A stretch of DNA of 36,121 nt, taken from assembly GCF_019795155.1 (NCBI RefSeq), contig NZ_JAILYN010000044.1:1-36121 (forward strand), written 5' to 3'. The notes beneath the pieces are model-generated. The model ran no database searches. It had not been told where the DNA came from and worked only from the letters and a program-made list of their open reading frames with translations. How positions within the stretch are numbered: the first letter of the stretch is position 1; each line of letters starts with the position of its first letter. This stretch comes from Marinobacterium arenosum. Its GTDB lineage: Bacteria > Pseudomonadota > Gammaproteobacteria > Pseudomonadales > Balneatricaceae. The translations under genes were made by a program, and so were the position numbers. This document shows positions 16,916-24,900 of the stretch, piece by piece.

Positions 16916-18310
16916 ATGAATACTCCTGCTGAGTTCCATAGCGAGGGAATGCAAGCACGCCGGGCATTATTTCTAGACCTCTCCGACGACGGCGAAGATA
17001 CCGACGTCAATCTGAAGTTCCCCGATTGGGAGATAGAGCGGGTCACCTCCTGCCCCCTGGCCTGTGCACGTATGAACAACTACCACTACCATGTCGGGCT
17101 GGCACGGGTGGTTAATCCTTCCAGCAATCAACTGAACGAACTGGACAGCCTGTTTTACGAGGGTGACGAAGGCACCGCCTGGATTGCGCTGACCAAATCT
17201 GAGGATCTATCCGACCAGTCGTTCCGCCGCATGATCTACGAACACTTTTACGACTACTTCACGCTGCCTCTAATGAGCGATGCCTCATCCTACCTGAAGG
17301 CGGCGCTGGGCCATGCCTACGGCATTTCGATGCTGCGCGACGAAACGCAGGGCATGCCGTTGATGGTGGAGGAGAACCAGATGGTCGGCGCCAGTCAGCC
17401 GATCACCCGGGTGTTCCAGCAGGTCCGCAAAATTGCCGGTGTCGATGCACCGGTGCTGATCCGCGGCGATACCGGTACGGGTAAGGAGATGGTGGCGCGG
17501 GCGATACACCAGCGCTCCGAACGTCGTGAGTATCCGTTCGTGGCAGTCAACTGCGGCGCCCTGCCCGACACGCTGATCCATGCCGAGCTGTTCGGCCATG
17601 AGAAAGGCGCCTTCACCGGCGCGTTCAAACGCAAGATCGGCCGCATCGAAGCCGCCCAGCATGGCACCATCTTCCTGGATGAGATCGGTGACCTGCCACT
17701 CGACCTGCAGGTGTACCTGCTGCGCTTTCTCGAGGAGAGCACCATCGAACGGCTGGGCAGTAACGAGAGCCTGGAGATCGACGCCCGGGTGATCGCCGCC
17801 ACCCACGTTAACCTCGAACAGGCGGTGGAACGGGGCCGCTTCCGTGAAGACCTCTACTACCGGCTCAACGTACTGTCGGTGGATATGCCGCCATTGGCGC
17901 AGCGTGATCAGGATATCGAACTGCTGGCGCGCTACTTCTTCCACAAGTTCGCCCGCGAGTACGGCACCCGCACCAAGGGCTTTACCAACCAGGCGTTGCA
18001 GTCGATGGCGCAATACAACTGGCCCGGCAATATCCGCGAGATGATTAACCGGATCAGGCGGGCCCTGGTGATGAGCGAGAACCGGTTGATTACCCCCCAC
18101 GACCTGGGCCTGGGCGAAGCGGTCACCAATGGCAAGGTGATGACACTGGACGAAGCGCGCTCCAAAGCCGAGGAACTGGCGGTGAAATGCTCGTTGCACC
18201 ATACCCGGCACAACATATCGAACGCTGCCAAACTGCTGGGCGTCTCCCGGGTGACGCTGTACCGACTGATTGAGAAATATGCCATTCGCGAATCCAGCGA
18301 ACGCCATTGA
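16916..18310 (+). CDS. Sigma-54-dependent activator with degenerate receiver (VpsR-like)
   Basis: Enhancer-binding protein of 464 residues. Residues 1-~130 have the outline of a response-regulator receiver (RALFLDL..., YHVGLARV), but the usual phosphoacceptor position after the third strand is not Asp, as in VpsR/FleQ-type regulators that respond to c-di-GMP rather than to phosphorylation. The AAA+ domain has Walker A GDTGTGKE (184-191), intact GAFTGA (231-236, contacts sigma-54), Walker B IFLDE (252-256) and the arginine finger in RFREDLYYRLN. A Fis-type helix-turn-helix (NISNAAKLLGVSRVTLYRLIEKY) closes the protein. The intact GAFTGA argues that it really works with sigma-54. No strong SD precedes the ATG. 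Six to seven sigma-54-like promoters in this window are its likely targets (inference). Confidence 0.9.
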   Translation: MNTPAEFHSEGMQARRALFLDLSDDGEDTDVNLKFPDWEIERVTSCPLACARMNNYHYHVGLARVVNPSSNQLNELDSLFYEGDEGTAWIALTKSEDLSDQSFRRMIYEHFYDYFTLPLMSDASSYLKAALGHAYGISMLRDETQGMPLMVEENQMVGASQPITRVFQQVRKIAGVDAPVLIRGDTGTGKEMVARAIHQRSERREYPFVAVNCGALPDTLIHAELFGHEKGAFTGAFKRKIGRIEAAQHGTIFLDEIGDLPLDLQVYLLRFLEESTIERLGSNESLEIDARVIAATHVNLEQAVERGRFREDLYYRLNVLSVDMPPLAQRDQDIELLARYFFHKFAREYGTRTKGFTNQALQSMAQYNWPGNIREMINRIRRALVMSENRLITPHDLGLGEAVTNGKVMTLDEARSKAEELAVKCSLHHTRHNISNAAKLLGVSRVTLYRLIEKYAIRESSERH

Positions 18311-18321
18311 ACAGGCTGAAA

Positions 18322-18341
18322 TTGTTAATCAGCGTTAACAA
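18322..18341. promoter_or_regulatory. Inverted repeat TTGTTAA-N6-TTAACAA, candidate activator site
   Basis: A perfect 7-bp inverted repeat with a 6-bp spacer begins 12 bp after the activator stop codon. Its right end is 64 bp upstream of the -24 element of the 87-aa ORF promoter, a normal distance for an enhancer-binding-protein site. It shares the TGTTAA core with the direct repeat at 16733-16773. Confidence 0.4.
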
Positions 18342-18404
18342 ACCAGAACAAACACATGGCGTGGCCATAGCCACTAACCTATGAATTACAAAAGGTTATG
18401 GAAA

Positions 18405-18420
18405 TGGTCTGATGTTTGCT
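18405..18420 (+). promoter_or_regulatory. Sigma-54 promoter of the 87-aa ORF
   Basis: TGGTCTGatgtTTGCT: TGG, the G of the -24 block and all of TTGCT match, with GG-N10-GC spacing. The start is expected near 18431, 23 nt before the ATG. A small CACT/AGTG hairpin (18425-18439) sits at the 5' end. Confidence 0.6.
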
Positions 18421-18453
18421 TCTGCACTATCATAGAGTGTAGAGGCAACGCCA

Positions 18454-18717
18454 ATGGGCCCGTTCAATCATCCTCCATATAACGGGCCGGCCAGTGAAGA
18501 CGATGACGCAGGAGGTCGGACGCTTCCCGCTACGCCGGCTCAAGCCAACACCCCAGCGCCTGCTGGTGACCATGTGATGGTCCGCAGCCGCCACGGACGT
18601 CGTACGCTCTATTACAGCCTGATTCATCGCACCGCCTTTCCTCGAATCGTACTCTGGGACGAGGCGGGCTATTCCGAAGTAGAAGTGCTGCCCACCCCGT
18701 CCGATGCTCAGCACTGA
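18454..18717 (+). CDS. Small hypothetical protein (87 aa)
   Basis: No family recognised. AGAGG lies 8 nt before the ATG, and a sigma-54-like promoter lies about 35 bp upstream, which is why I keep this short ORF. The N-terminal half is Pro/Ala/Asp-rich and low in complexity. The C-terminal half (VRSRHGRRTLYYSLIHRTAF, then IVLWDEAGYSEVEVLP) looks like a small basic then mixed beta-rich domain. There is no signal peptide. It follows the activator gene and precedes the peptidase leader. Confidence 0.5.
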   Translation: MGPFNHPPYNGPASEDDDAGGRTLPATPAQANTPAPAGDHVMVRSRHGRRTLYYSLIHRTAFPRIVLWDEAGYSEVEVLPTPSDAQH

Positions 18718-18842
18718 GTCCCCGCCCCCTGCTGTAATTCCCGACATCTTCGAATTGGCGTCTGCCTGACACTGTCGCTGAAAAGCAACAGTATTCAAAC
18801 GGCCGTTTATTCCAAATCTGTATAAATGTTGAACAATCCCTA

Positions 18843-18851
18843 TGTTATAGT
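18843..18851 (+). promoter_or_regulatory. Extended -10 promoter of the peptidase leader
   Basis: TGTTATAGT is an extended -10 (TGN followed by TATAGT). No good -35 lies at the right distance. The start would be near 18858, giving a leader of about 365 nt. No GG-N10-GC match was found before this gene, in contrast to its neighbours. Confidence 0.4.
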
Positions 18852-18861
18852 TCCGCCGGCT

Positions 18862-19058
18862 TAACAGAGATATACATCTTTTAGCCGGGTGTTTCGCCCG
18901 GTTGATACCGGAATGACTGTCGCTTGAGAAGCGGACAGGGAACGTATCCGGTAACAGTGAAGTTGGCGGAAGGCAGCCCCTTCCCTAATGCAAGTACGCA
19001 TCCAGCCAACAGTCATGCCGAATGAATTCCTGCTGCGGGAAAACAGTACCGCAGTGAA
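18862..19058 (+). ncRNA. Structured 5' leader element of unknown class
   Basis: Nested pairings visible by eye: CCGGG/CCCGG (18885-18901). TACCGGA (18906-18912) with TCCGGTA (18947-18953), enclosing CTGTC/GACAG with a GAGA loop. A three-way junction closed by GTTGGC (18962-18967) and GCCAAC (19005-19010), holding GGAAGG/CCTTCC and ATGC/GCAT arms. CTGCGG/CCGCAG (19033-19054). ATGACTGT (18913-18920) is the exact complement of ACAGTCAT (19009-19016) and competes with the second stem or forms a pseudoknot. It is not one of the riboswitch classes I recognise. It lies directly 5' of the GEMM aptamer in the same leader. Confidence 0.5.
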
Positions 19059-19066
19059 GAAACATC

Positions 19067-19221
19067 GAAAGATCCTCTCCCGATAAAGGCAAAGCCCGAG
19101 TAATTGGGCGGCGCAAAGTCACGGGTCCACATTGTGGATAGCCGGACCGCCGAAGGAGAGTAAATCCTCAGGAGAGTCTGTCGTTGAGGATCTTTCGCTT
19201 ATACACGACAAGCGGAGATCC
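19067..19221 (+). promoter_or_regulatory. Riboswitch expression platform with SD sequestering
   Basis: The Shine-Dalgarno (CGGAG, 19213-19217) lies in AAGCGGAGATCC (19210-19221), which can pair with GGATCTTTCGCTT (19188-19200) and hide it. The same left arm can instead pair with upstream DNA: GAAAGATCCTC (19067-19077) is the exact 11-nt complement of GAGGATCTTTC (19186-19196). The upstream strand overlaps P1 of the aptamer. No T-tract is present, so the control would be translational. The direction of control cannot be decided by eye. Confidence 0.55.
19075..19160 (+). ncRNA. GEMM-I (cyclic dinucleotide) riboswitch aptamer
   Basis: P1 is CTCTCC (19075-19080) with GGAGAG (19155-19160). Then GATAAAGGCAAA is followed by a hairpin GCCCGA/TTGGGC capped by a GTAA (GNRA) tetraloop. 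The conserved GGCGCAAAGTCACGGGTCC comes next. The second hairpin is TCCAC/GTGGA, followed by ATAGCCGG, the tetraloop-receptor side, and CCGCCGA. The order and invariant bases match the c-di-GMP-I/GEMM consensus. By my alignment the base equivalent to Vc2 G20 is G, which favours c-di-GMP over cGAMP, but that alignment is uncertain. It controls the downstream secreted metallopeptidase. Confidence 0.88.
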
Positions 19222-19223
19222 AA

Positions 19224-21848
19224 ATGCAGCGGACATCCATCGCCCGACTGACGGTCGCACTCGGCCTGAGTTCTGCCCTGGCCTTTTCTACCAACACCCT
19301 GGCAGAAGCTATCGCGCACAGCCACGGCCACGCCCATGGTCACGAAGTCGCCGCCGCGACCCCGGCCGCCCTGCGCAAGGCGGCCGGCGATGCCACCCTG
19401 GAGCTGATCGCCAGCAAAAAACAGTGGACTAAAGCCCGTGGCGCAGAAAAGTCCCGCGCCCTGGAAAACCTGCTGGCCAAAGCTGAAGCCCGCCAGCAGT
19501 ACCTGGCTCAGTTGCTGGAAAGCGACCCGGCCGAAGTACTGCGCGTAGCGATTCCCGAAGACAAGCAGGTGGGCATGCCGGCCGAAGTGCTGGAAAAACT
19601 GGAGCAGCGCTTCGCCACCGAAGGCGCGCTGGAAGTCGTCTATGAAGATTACGAAGATGGCAGCCATAAGCTGCGCCATTACCTGAAAACCAATGTCGGC
19701 GAGCGCCTCGAGCTGCATTTCGCCGGCAAACCGGCCGAGTACCGTAGTGGTACTCAGGTCAGTGTTGACGGCCAACTGCTGACCGGCACTGAAACCAACG
19801 AAGCCGATGGCGACCTGGTACTGAATGCGGATGAGTCCGGCATCCAGACCCTGGCGCTGGACGGCAGCGGCAATGGCGGCGAGCCGGGCCCGGTCTCCAA
19901 CACCTTCGGCGAACAGCGCACCCTGGTGATGCTGGTCAACTTCCAGGACAACAGCGCGCAGCCGTGGAGCCAGTCGCAGATCAGCAGCCTGGTCAACGGC
20001 AAGGTCAACGACTTCATGCGCGAGAACTCCTATGGCCAGACTTGGCTGAACGCCGATGTCACCGGCTGGATGACCATCGCTGCCTCCCAGTCGGGCTGCC
20101 CGACCGGCACCTATAGCTCGCTGGCCAACGAAAAGGCGCAGAAAGCCGGTTACAACCTGGCCAACTATGACCGCCTGGTTTACGTGTGGCCGAAAAACTC
20201 CTCCTGCGGCTTCTCCGGTCTCGGCACTGTTGGCGGCGCGCCCTCCAAGGCCTGGATCAACGGGCAGTACCTGTGGAATATCTTTGCCCATGAACTGGGC
20301 CACAACTTCGGTCTGGGCCACTCCCACGACATGAACTGCGGCAGCAGCACCCTGGGTTCAAGCTGCTCGGTTACCGAGTATGGCGATTTCCCGGACACCA
20401 TGGGTGCCGGCTTTAACGGCCATTTCAACGCCTTCCAGAAGGACCGTCTGGGCTGGCTGGGCTACGGTAGCTCGCCGCAGCTGATCACCGTGACCTCCAG
20501 CGGCAACTACACCCTGTCGCCGTACGAGGACCAGAACGGCAATGCCAAGGCGCTGAAAATTCTCAAGGGAACCGATGCCGCTACCGGCCAGAAGACCTGG
20601 TACTACCTGGAATACCGCCAGCCGAAAGGTTTCGACAGCGGACTGAGCGGCTACGGCAGCCAGATCAACTACCTGAACGGCGTAACCGTGCACAGCGGCA
20701 ACAAGTCCAACGCCAACAGCAGCTACCTGCTGGATATGACCCCGGGCAGCAGCTCCGGGATGTATGATGCCGCGCTCGAGGAAGGACGCAGCTACAGCGA
20801 CAGCACGGCCGGTGTCAGCTTCAGCACAAGCTGGCTGGACAGCAACAGCGCCCGTATCGACGTGACAGTCAACGGCAGTGGCGGTAGCGGTGGCAGCAGC
20901 TGCGTGCCGGCCAACCCGTCGATCAGCCTGAGCCCGAGTACCCAGTGGGCCGCGGCCGGCAGCCAGGTCAGCTACAGCGTGACGCTGACCAACCGCGACA
21001 GCAGCGCCTGCAGCAGCCGCAGCTTCTCGCTGAGCAGCAGCAAGCCGTCCGGCTGGTCGACCTACTTCAGCAAGAGCAGCGCCAGCCTGGCCCCGGGTGC
21101 CAGCCTGACCACCAACCTACAGGTGACTTCCGCCAGCAGCGCGAGCGACGGTTTCTATAACCTCAACGTGACCGGTGTCAGCGGCAGCAACAGCGCAACA
21201 GGCACGGTGACCTACGTCGTCGATAACCCGACCGCCAACAATGCACCGGTGGCCTACAGCGACAGCGCCAGCACCAGCCAGAACACGGCGGTGACCATCA
21301 ATGTACTGGCCAACGACAGCGATCCGGACGGCGATAGCCTGACCGTTAGCAATGTCAGCGGTGTCTATGGCAGCGCCAAGATCAACAGCAACGGCACCAT
21401 CACCTTCACGCCGGCCAACGGCTTCAGCGGCACCGAGGTGTTCAGCTACAGCGTCAGCGACGGTAAAGGCGGCAGCGCCAGCGCCAATGTCACCGTCAAC
21501 GTGACCGGCAGCACCAGCGGCAACAGCGCGCCGGTGGCGGTTAACGACAGTGTGAGCCTGAGCAGCGAGACAGCGGTCACCATTCCGGTGCTGAGCAATG
21601 ACTACGACCCGGACGGTGATGCGCTGAAAGTCACCAGCGTCACTCAGGGCGCGAAAGGTAGCGTACGGATCAACAGCAACGGCACCGTCACCTACACGCC
21701 GGCGCGCAGCTTCAAGGACAGCGACAGCTTCAGCTACACCATCTTCGATGGCGCCAAGTACGACACCGCGACGGTTTATATCGGCCTGCAGGGCGGCAGT
21801 AGCGGCGGTAACGGCAACGGCAACAAAGGCAACGGCCGTAACAAGTAA
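19224..21848 (+). CDS. Secreted M11-type zinc metallopeptidase with adhesin-like repeats
   Basis: 874 residues. A signal peptide covers about 1-29, followed by a His-rich stretch (HSHGHAHGH). A propeptide-like region runs to about 225. The catalytic domain has HELGHNFGLGH (356-366; Glu357 catalytic, three His zinc ligands) and the Met-turn DTMGAG (Met393), as in gametolysin-like (M11) metzincins. Then come a CARDB/NEW3-like beta domain (about 555-665) and two cadherin-like/VCBS-type repeats that start NNAPVAY and NSAPVAV and contain NVLANDSDPDGDSL / PVLSNDYDPDGDAL. A Gly/Asn-rich tail ends the protein. It is probably exported through Sec and T2SS (inference from gspAB nearby). The SD is CGGAG, 6 nt before the ATG, and is under riboswitch control. 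It is convergent with the DUF11 gene at 21954. Confidence 0.88.
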   Translation: MQRTSIARLTVALGLSSALAFSTNTLAEAIAHSHGHAHGHEVAAATPAALRKAAGDATLELIASKKQWTKARGAEKSRALENLLAKAEARQQYLAQLLESDPAEVLRVAIPEDKQVGMPAEVLEKLEQRFATEGALEVVYEDYEDGSHKLRHYLKTNVGERLELHFAGKPAEYRSGTQVSVDGQLLTGTETNEADGDLVLNADESGIQTLALDGSGNGGEPGPVSNTFGEQRTLVMLVNFQDNSAQPWSQSQISSLVNGKVNDFMRENSYGQTWLNADVTGWMTIAASQSGCPTGTYSSLANEKAQKAGYNLANYDRLVYVWPKNSSCGFSGLGTVGGAPSKAWINGQYLWNIFAHELGHNFGLGHSHDMNCGSSTLGSSCSVTEYGDFPDTMGAGFNGHFNAFQKDRLGWLGYGSSPQLITVTSSGNYTLSPYEDQNGNAKALKILKGTDAATGQKTWYYLEYRQPKGFDSGLSGYGSQINYLNGVTVHSGNKSNANSSYLLDMTPGSSSGMYDAALEEGRSYSDSTAGVSFSTSWLDSNSARIDVTVNGSGGSGGSSCVPANPSISLSPSTQWAAAGSQVSYSVTLTNRDSSACSSRSFSLSSSKPSGWSTYFSKSSASLAPGASLTTNLQVTSASSASDGFYNLNVTGVSGSNSATGTVTYVVDNPTANNAPVAYSDSASTSQNTAVTINVLANDSDPDGDSLTVSNVSGVYGSAKINSNGTITFTPANGFSGTEVFSYSVSDGKGGSASANVTVNVTGSTSGNSAPVAVNDSVSLSSETAVTIPVLSNDYDPDGDALKVTSVTQGAKGSVRINSNGTVTYTPARSFKDSDSFSYTIFDGAKYDTATVYIGLQGGSSGGNGNGNKGNGRNK

Positions 21849-21880
21849 CGCTTGAATGACAGCCGAAGTCTGAAAACGTG

Positions 21881-21912
21881 AAAAGGCGAGGGTCTCCCCT
21901 CGCCTTTTCTTT
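21881..21912. terminator. Bidirectional terminator between convergent genes
   Basis: AAAAGGCGAGGG (21881-21892) pairs with CCCTCGCCTTTT (21897-21908). T-rich DNA lies on both sides (CTTTTC on plus, CACGTTTTC on minus). It serves the peptidase gene on plus and the DUF11 gene on minus. Confidence 0.9.
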
Positions 21913-21953
21913 TCTACTCCCGTAGGTTCAGTTCAATCGATATCACCTGATGC

Positions 21954-24900
21954 TCAGTTGAGCGGGCATTCGCCGGTGTTGTTGGCATCGTCCAGCTTCT
22001 TAGCGAGCATCAGCATCTGTTCACGACTCATGGTCGCCAGTGCGTCGTTCACCAGACCGATCACGCCGCTGACGGAGAACTGCACCGAGGACGCCTCGTT
22101 CAGCAGTGCCGCAACGGCCGCCCGCATCAGGATGCGGGCCGCGCCATCAACGCCTGTACCGCCGTTATAATTGAGCGCATCCAGCAGCGTATCTTCCATG
22201 CCGTCGCCGTTCAGGTCGGTCATACCCTGCATGTTGAAGACAGAGCTCAACAGCTGATCAGGGCTGTACGGTGTTTCCATCCAGGAGTCATGATGCTGCG
22301 GTACTTTCCAATAGCCCGGGGTACAGCCTTCGTCACCCGGCAGGAAGGTATTGGTGATCGTACACACCCTGACCTCCGCCAGTGCCAATGTCACCGTACC
22401 ATCCGGGGCGCAATCGCCACCGATCAGGGTCTCATAGCTGGCCAGGCTGGTGCCTGTACCCGCAGTCTCACTGACCACATGCATATCGCCGGCGGTTACC
22501 TCAACCATACCGGTGGTGCCGTTATGGCCAACATCGGTCGCGTAGGCAACGCCATCGATCAACAGGTTGAACAGGCCACTGTCGGTTTCCGGAACCAGCA
22601 GCTTGATCACCTCGAGGGTCGGAGCGATATCGTCGTTGATGATGGTACAGGTCGCACTATCCCCCAATCCCAGGCTGATGGTGTCACCATCCAACTGGCT
22701 GCCACCGACACAGCTCCAGTCGCTGGCGCTGTAGCCGGCCGGACCGGACTCGGACAGGTCATAGCTGCCGGCATTGAAACCGGCATCACTGCTGACACCG
22801 CTAGTACCGGAGAAGCCGGTCGGGCCATTGGCGAACAGGGTCCAGTCGGTCACCAGTGCCATACCGCCGTCGTCGTTGATCACCTGCTTGATCAGCGTCA
22901 GGCTCGGCGGATTGTCGTCATTGACGATGGTACAGGTCGCGCTTTCACCCAGTCCCAGGCTGATGGTGTCACCATCCTGCTGGCTGCCGCCGACACAGCT
23001 CCAGTCGCTGGCGCTGTAGTTGGCCGGGCCGGACTCGGACAGGTCATAGCTGCCGGCACTGAAACCGGCATCGCTGCTGACACCGCTGGTGCCGGAGAAG
23101 CCGGTCGGGCCATTGGCGAACAGGGTCCAGTCGGTTACGACAGCAGTACCGCCATTGTCATTGATCACCTGCTTGATCAGCGTCAGGCTTGGCGGGTTGT
23201 CGTCGTTGACGATGGTACAGGTGGCGCTCTCACCGAGACCAACGCTGATGGTGTCACCATCCAGCTGGCTGCCACCGACACAGCTCCAGTCACTGGCGCT
23301 GTAACCGGACGGGCCGGACTCGGACAGGTCATAGCTGCCGGCAACAAAGTCGGCACCACCGCTGACGCCACTGGTGCCGGAGAAGCCGGACGGACCGCTG
23401 GCGGTCAGGGTCCAATCGGTTACGACAGCAGTACCGCCGTTGTCATTGATCACCTCTTTAATGAGGGTCAGGCTTGGCGGATTGTCGTCGTTGACGATGG
23501 TACAGGTGGCGCTCTCACCCAGTCCCAGGTTGATGGTGTCACCATCCTGCTGGCTGCCGCCGACACAGCTCCAATCGCTGGCGCTGTAGTTGGCCGGGCC
23601 GGACTCGGACAGGTCATAACTACCGGCACTGAAACCGGCATCGCTGCTGACGCCGCTGGTGCCGGAGAAGCCGGTCGGGCCATTGGCGAACAGCGTCCAG
23701 TCGGTGACCAGCGCGGTACCGCCATTGTCATTGATCACCTGCTTGATCAGCGTCAGGCTCGGCGGAACATCGTCGTTGACGATGGTACAGGTGGCGCTCT
23801 CACCGAGGCCGACGCTGATGGTATCGCCGTCCTGCTGAGTGCCGCCGACACAGCTCCAACTGCTGGCGCTGTAACCGGACGGGCCGGACTCGGACAGGTC
23901 ATAGCTGCCGGCGACAAAGTCGGCGCCACCGCTGACGCCACTGGTGCCGGAGAAGCCGGACGGACCGCTGGCGGTCAGGGTCCAGTCGGTCACTACCGCA
24001 GTACCACCGTTGTTATTGATCACCTGTTTAATCAGGGTCAGGCTCGGCGGGTTGTCGTCGTTGACGATGGTACAGGTCGCGCTCTCACCCAGGCCGACGC
24101 TGATGGTATCGCCGTCCTGCTGAGTGCCGCCGACGCAGCTCCAGTCACTGGCGCTGTAACCGGACGGGCCGGACTCGGACAGGTCATAGCTGCCGACATT
24201 GAAACCAGCCCCGCCGCTGACGCCGCTGGTGCCGGAGAACCCAGTCGGGCCGCTGGCGGTCAGGGTCCAGTCGGTTACCAGTGCGGTGCCGCCGTTGTCG
24301 TTGATCACCTGCTTGATCAGCGTCAGACTCGGTTCGTCGTCGTCGTTGCTGATGGTACAGGTGACCGCCTGGCCGAAGTCCAGAGTGACCGGATGGCTGA
24401 CCGGCAGCAGGCTATTGTCATCGACACAGCTGAGCCCGGTCTGGCTGTAGCCGGCGACCAGGGTTTCGCTGACACTGTAACTCACGCCCGCTTCTACCGC
24501 CGGCATATCGCCGTTCTTGAACACCTCGGTGCCGTTGTAGACCCCACCGCTGACATGCAGATCGAAATCGCCAACCTGAGCAGTGCCACCGTTATCGTTG
24601 GTGACAATCTTGGCCAGGGTCAGCTTCGGCGCAATGGTGTTGATGAAGCGGCAGACAACGATCTCATCTTCATCGACGTTGATGGTCGCCAGTGCACCGC
24701 TGACGCTGCTGTCCGCATCGAGCGAACCGTCCGGGTTACGGCAGGATACGCTGTCGAACGACGTACCCGCCGGCAGGCCGATTTCTTCGACGCTGTACTG
24801 GGTCGGCGCACCAAAGGTGGTCGGTACCGAGATCGCTTCGGTCATGGCGAAGCCATCGACCGCCGGATCGCGTACCGCACCGTGCGGCGAGGTACTGGTG

